A stretch of DNA of 64,000 bases from Saxidomus purpurata (lineage: Eukaryota > Mollusca > Bivalvia > Venerida > Veneridae): positions 7,932,208 through 7,996,207 of the forward strand of contig JAFMSR010000010.1 in NCBI GenBank assembly GCA_022818135.1, written 5' to 3'. The notes beneath the pieces are model-generated. The model was not told the origin of the DNA, did no database searches, and saw nothing but the letters and a program-made list of their open reading frames with translations. A program made the translations under genes and the position numbers. This document shows positions 62,043 through 64,000 of this stretch, one piece after another. Position 1 is the stretch's first letter. Each line of letters starts with the position of its first letter.

Positions 62043-62048
62043 TTTATT
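62043..62048 (-). terminator. Poly(A) signal of the ANL gene, copy B
   Basis: AATAAA on the minus strand about 100 nt beyond the stop codon of the last exon. Confidence 0.55.
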
Positions 62049-62147
62049 AATGAAACATCAACTTTCTCCATATCGTAATAATCTGAAAGTGAATTCAGTT
62101 TAAGGATTACAATCTGTACCGTTTTCGCTTTGACGATATGTTACACA

Positions 62148-63936
62148 TTACGCTTTATTACACTTTAGTCTGGCGGTAGCTATGGATGCAATTTCTTTCC
62201 TGTCAATTTTCCCGGACGCATTCTTTGGTAGCTCTTGAAAGACAATATAGTACTTTAGTTTAAAATATGCATTATCCGCCCAAAGATAAGCCAAGTATGA
62301 ATCAATTTCATTCGCATCAATTGATGCTGTTTTACTAAGAACGACACAGGCGCAAATTGCGTGATAGAGTCTTTCATCTGACACCGGAACTACCACCACA
62401 CTGTCTATTTCCTGACAACTGATCAAAACTTTCTCGATTTCCTGAGGAAATATCTTCATGCCACCAATAGACATACGTTCATTTTTACGGCCATTCATAA
62501 CAAAGTTTCCGTCTTCTCGTACATGACAAAAATCACCAGTGCGAACCCAGTTTTTACTATCAACAGTCCCCAAAAACAAATTTAGCATGTCCTTGTATTC
62601 AACAAATCTGTAGGCGCTTCTTACATACAATTCTCCACTTGCTCCTTTTGGAACAACACTACCGTTATCGTCTACAAGCTTCATCTCAATTCCTGAAAAG
62701 ATATATGCAGACAACAGTTTAATTCAATTACATGAGCCCAAGCGATCATCGAATCGTTGTTATTTCTAGTAAAAATACCTAAAAGTATTTTGGTAAAGCT
62801 TAAAAGTGTAACAGTTTTTTTGGCAAGCTGAAAAGATTAATGCAGGCAGGGATACAATATAAACTGGAAACCTTAGCTCTGAAGGTTTTTATAAGCATTC
62901 AATTTTAAAACAAAACTTAAGACATTTAAATGCACAGCAAGCATTACTGCAGCGTAATCAAACCTGGCAATGGTTTCCCAATGATTCCATCTTCGTAGTC
63001 CTCAGAATGTTTGGAAGAAAATGCTGACACGCCAGCTGCTTCTGTGGACCCATACCATATAACCAGTCTCTCACAGTAACGACCCAGTAATTCTGTGTAT
63101 CGTTTTGAGATTCTAGTATGAAGAAATGTAAATGTTATAATACATTAAAACTTACACCATACATGATACAGGCATTATATAAGTTTTTCATCTGCGGTCT
63201 AAACTCTCGGAGTCATCTTTAATTTAAATGAATGCTAACTTCCCCCCCTCGGGTCCGTTTACTAAGCTGGAAATTGAATGGAAGTTTAGGAATGTTGAAA
63301 CGTCTATATATGGCGATGCAATCGAATATTCCAATTATTCAATTACAGAAAAGGATTTTCCTATTCAGCTGTGATAAAAAGAAGTACAATGTATTTATAA
63401 AATCTAACTTTATCTAGTTTGAAAACCGTTCTCAAAATCTAGACTATTTTGCTTAATTCATCGCCGATATTTGGCTGGCCCTGTATTTTATCATTGACTT
63501 TGAATCTTAGCATTTGTGTAATGCATTGGAAACAGAATATTAGACAAAAAATAGAAAGTAAATCCTTGGCCCAATTATGGACCCAGGATATCACATTTTT
63601 ATAAGTAGTTCGAACCACTATTTAAACGAACCCGCATAATGAAGAACAGTTCCTGTAAATTAGCGCTTCGCTGGGGTCAGGGTCATTTAACAGTTTGGAG
63701 GATTGAAGATTTACCCGAATAAGTGCTGTGTTTTAATAACTGAAGTGAAATTGAAAATTATGGGGAAGAAGTAAGAAGTAAGGATAATGATTCCTACCTC
63801 TCTCCTGAGCATTTAATGGCCCTCACGGTTGAAAATTTTGTTTCTTGTCCATTGCTTTTAATAAGATCAGAGGCAAGATAACCTGGTAGATATACGTGCG
63901 TACACTTCTCTCGGGCAATGATATTAGACAACATAT
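62148..63936 (-). CDS. Adenylate-forming (ANL, acyl-CoA synthetase-like) enzyme, C-terminal exons
   Basis: Three intact minus-strand exons in order: 63936-63798 (139 nt), 63112-62964 (149 nt) and 62692-62148 (545 nt, stop included). Splice sites are GT-AG and phases join (2, then 1). The protein so far reads DMLSNIIGREKCTHVYLQTY, then GERISKRYTELLGRYCERLV, then IWYGSTEAAGVSAF (the STE motif of the acyl-adenylate pocket), GELYVRS, WVRTGD (ribose-binding Asp), MNGRKNERMSIGGMKIFPQE (hinge A8) and PKNASGKIDRKE (catalytic Lys). ANL enzymes activate a carboxylate with ATP and usually pass it to CoA. The substrate is unknown; a luciferase-like relative is possible but nothing supports light emission. 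The N-terminal exon with the P-loop is outside the window; the copy-A counterpart shows what it should contain. The acceptor at 63,937 shows that the gene continues. Confidence 0.85.
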
Positions 63937-64000
63937 CTGGTATAGATTAAAAACAACTTTCAACATTTCTATGATCATATGAATATAACAATAGTTTATA

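Overview
The window is animal nuclear DNA, AT-rich and intron-rich, and about 80 % repeats. The signs point to a bivalve mollusc, probably a venerid-type clam. It carries an invertebrate-type (destabilase) lysozyme fused to an SH3b-like domain, a secreted M12B metalloprotease with many short exons, and families of internally repetitive and terminal-inverted-repeat (TIR) elements like those common in bivalve genomes. Species assignment is an inference.

Layout. 1-20.7 kb has no supportable gene. It is a mosaic of a poly-T/poly-C stretch at the left edge, tandem repeats, a decayed non-LTR reverse transcriptase (3.57-5.46 kb) hit twice by the same TTAA-target MITE, TIR elements (1.6-2.5, 8.2-9.2, 10.93-11.67 and 16.9-18.1 kb) and tRNA-derived SINEs. 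20,775-35,443 (+) is a complete 17-exon gene whose splice phases all agree. It encodes a 677-residue secreted reprolysin/ADAMTS-like protease with signal peptide, prodomain, zinc domain, ADAMTS-type cysteine-rich region, a small Cys-rich module, a Thr-rich linker and a C-terminal peritrophin-A-like chitin-binding domain. 36.0-38.35 kb looks like plain intergenic DNA.

From about 38.35 kb to the right edge the window is a tandem segmental duplication: copy A about 38.35-51.25 kb, copy B about 52.85 kb to beyond 64 kb. Each unit carries a lysozyme gene (+) and an adenylate-forming (ANL, acyl-CoA-synthetase-like) gene (-), with a decayed LINE and minisatellites between them. The two copies have decayed reciprocally. 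In A the lysozyme is intact (five exons, 227 residues) and the ANL gene is broken by frameshifts, an 8-nt deletion and a lost splice donor. In B the ANL exons inside the window are intact, while the lysozyme has lost exons 1-2 and has a stop at a conserved Trp.

The duplication also serves as a natural empty-site assay: several mobile elements are present in one copy and absent from the other. These include a (CA/GT)n-bearing family that always shares one end and is cut variably at the other, a Tc1/mariner-like MITE, and an 820-bp insertion with a foldback end. The TTAA MITE family gives clean target duplications at three sites, two of which restore a reverse transcriptase reading frame when removed in silico.
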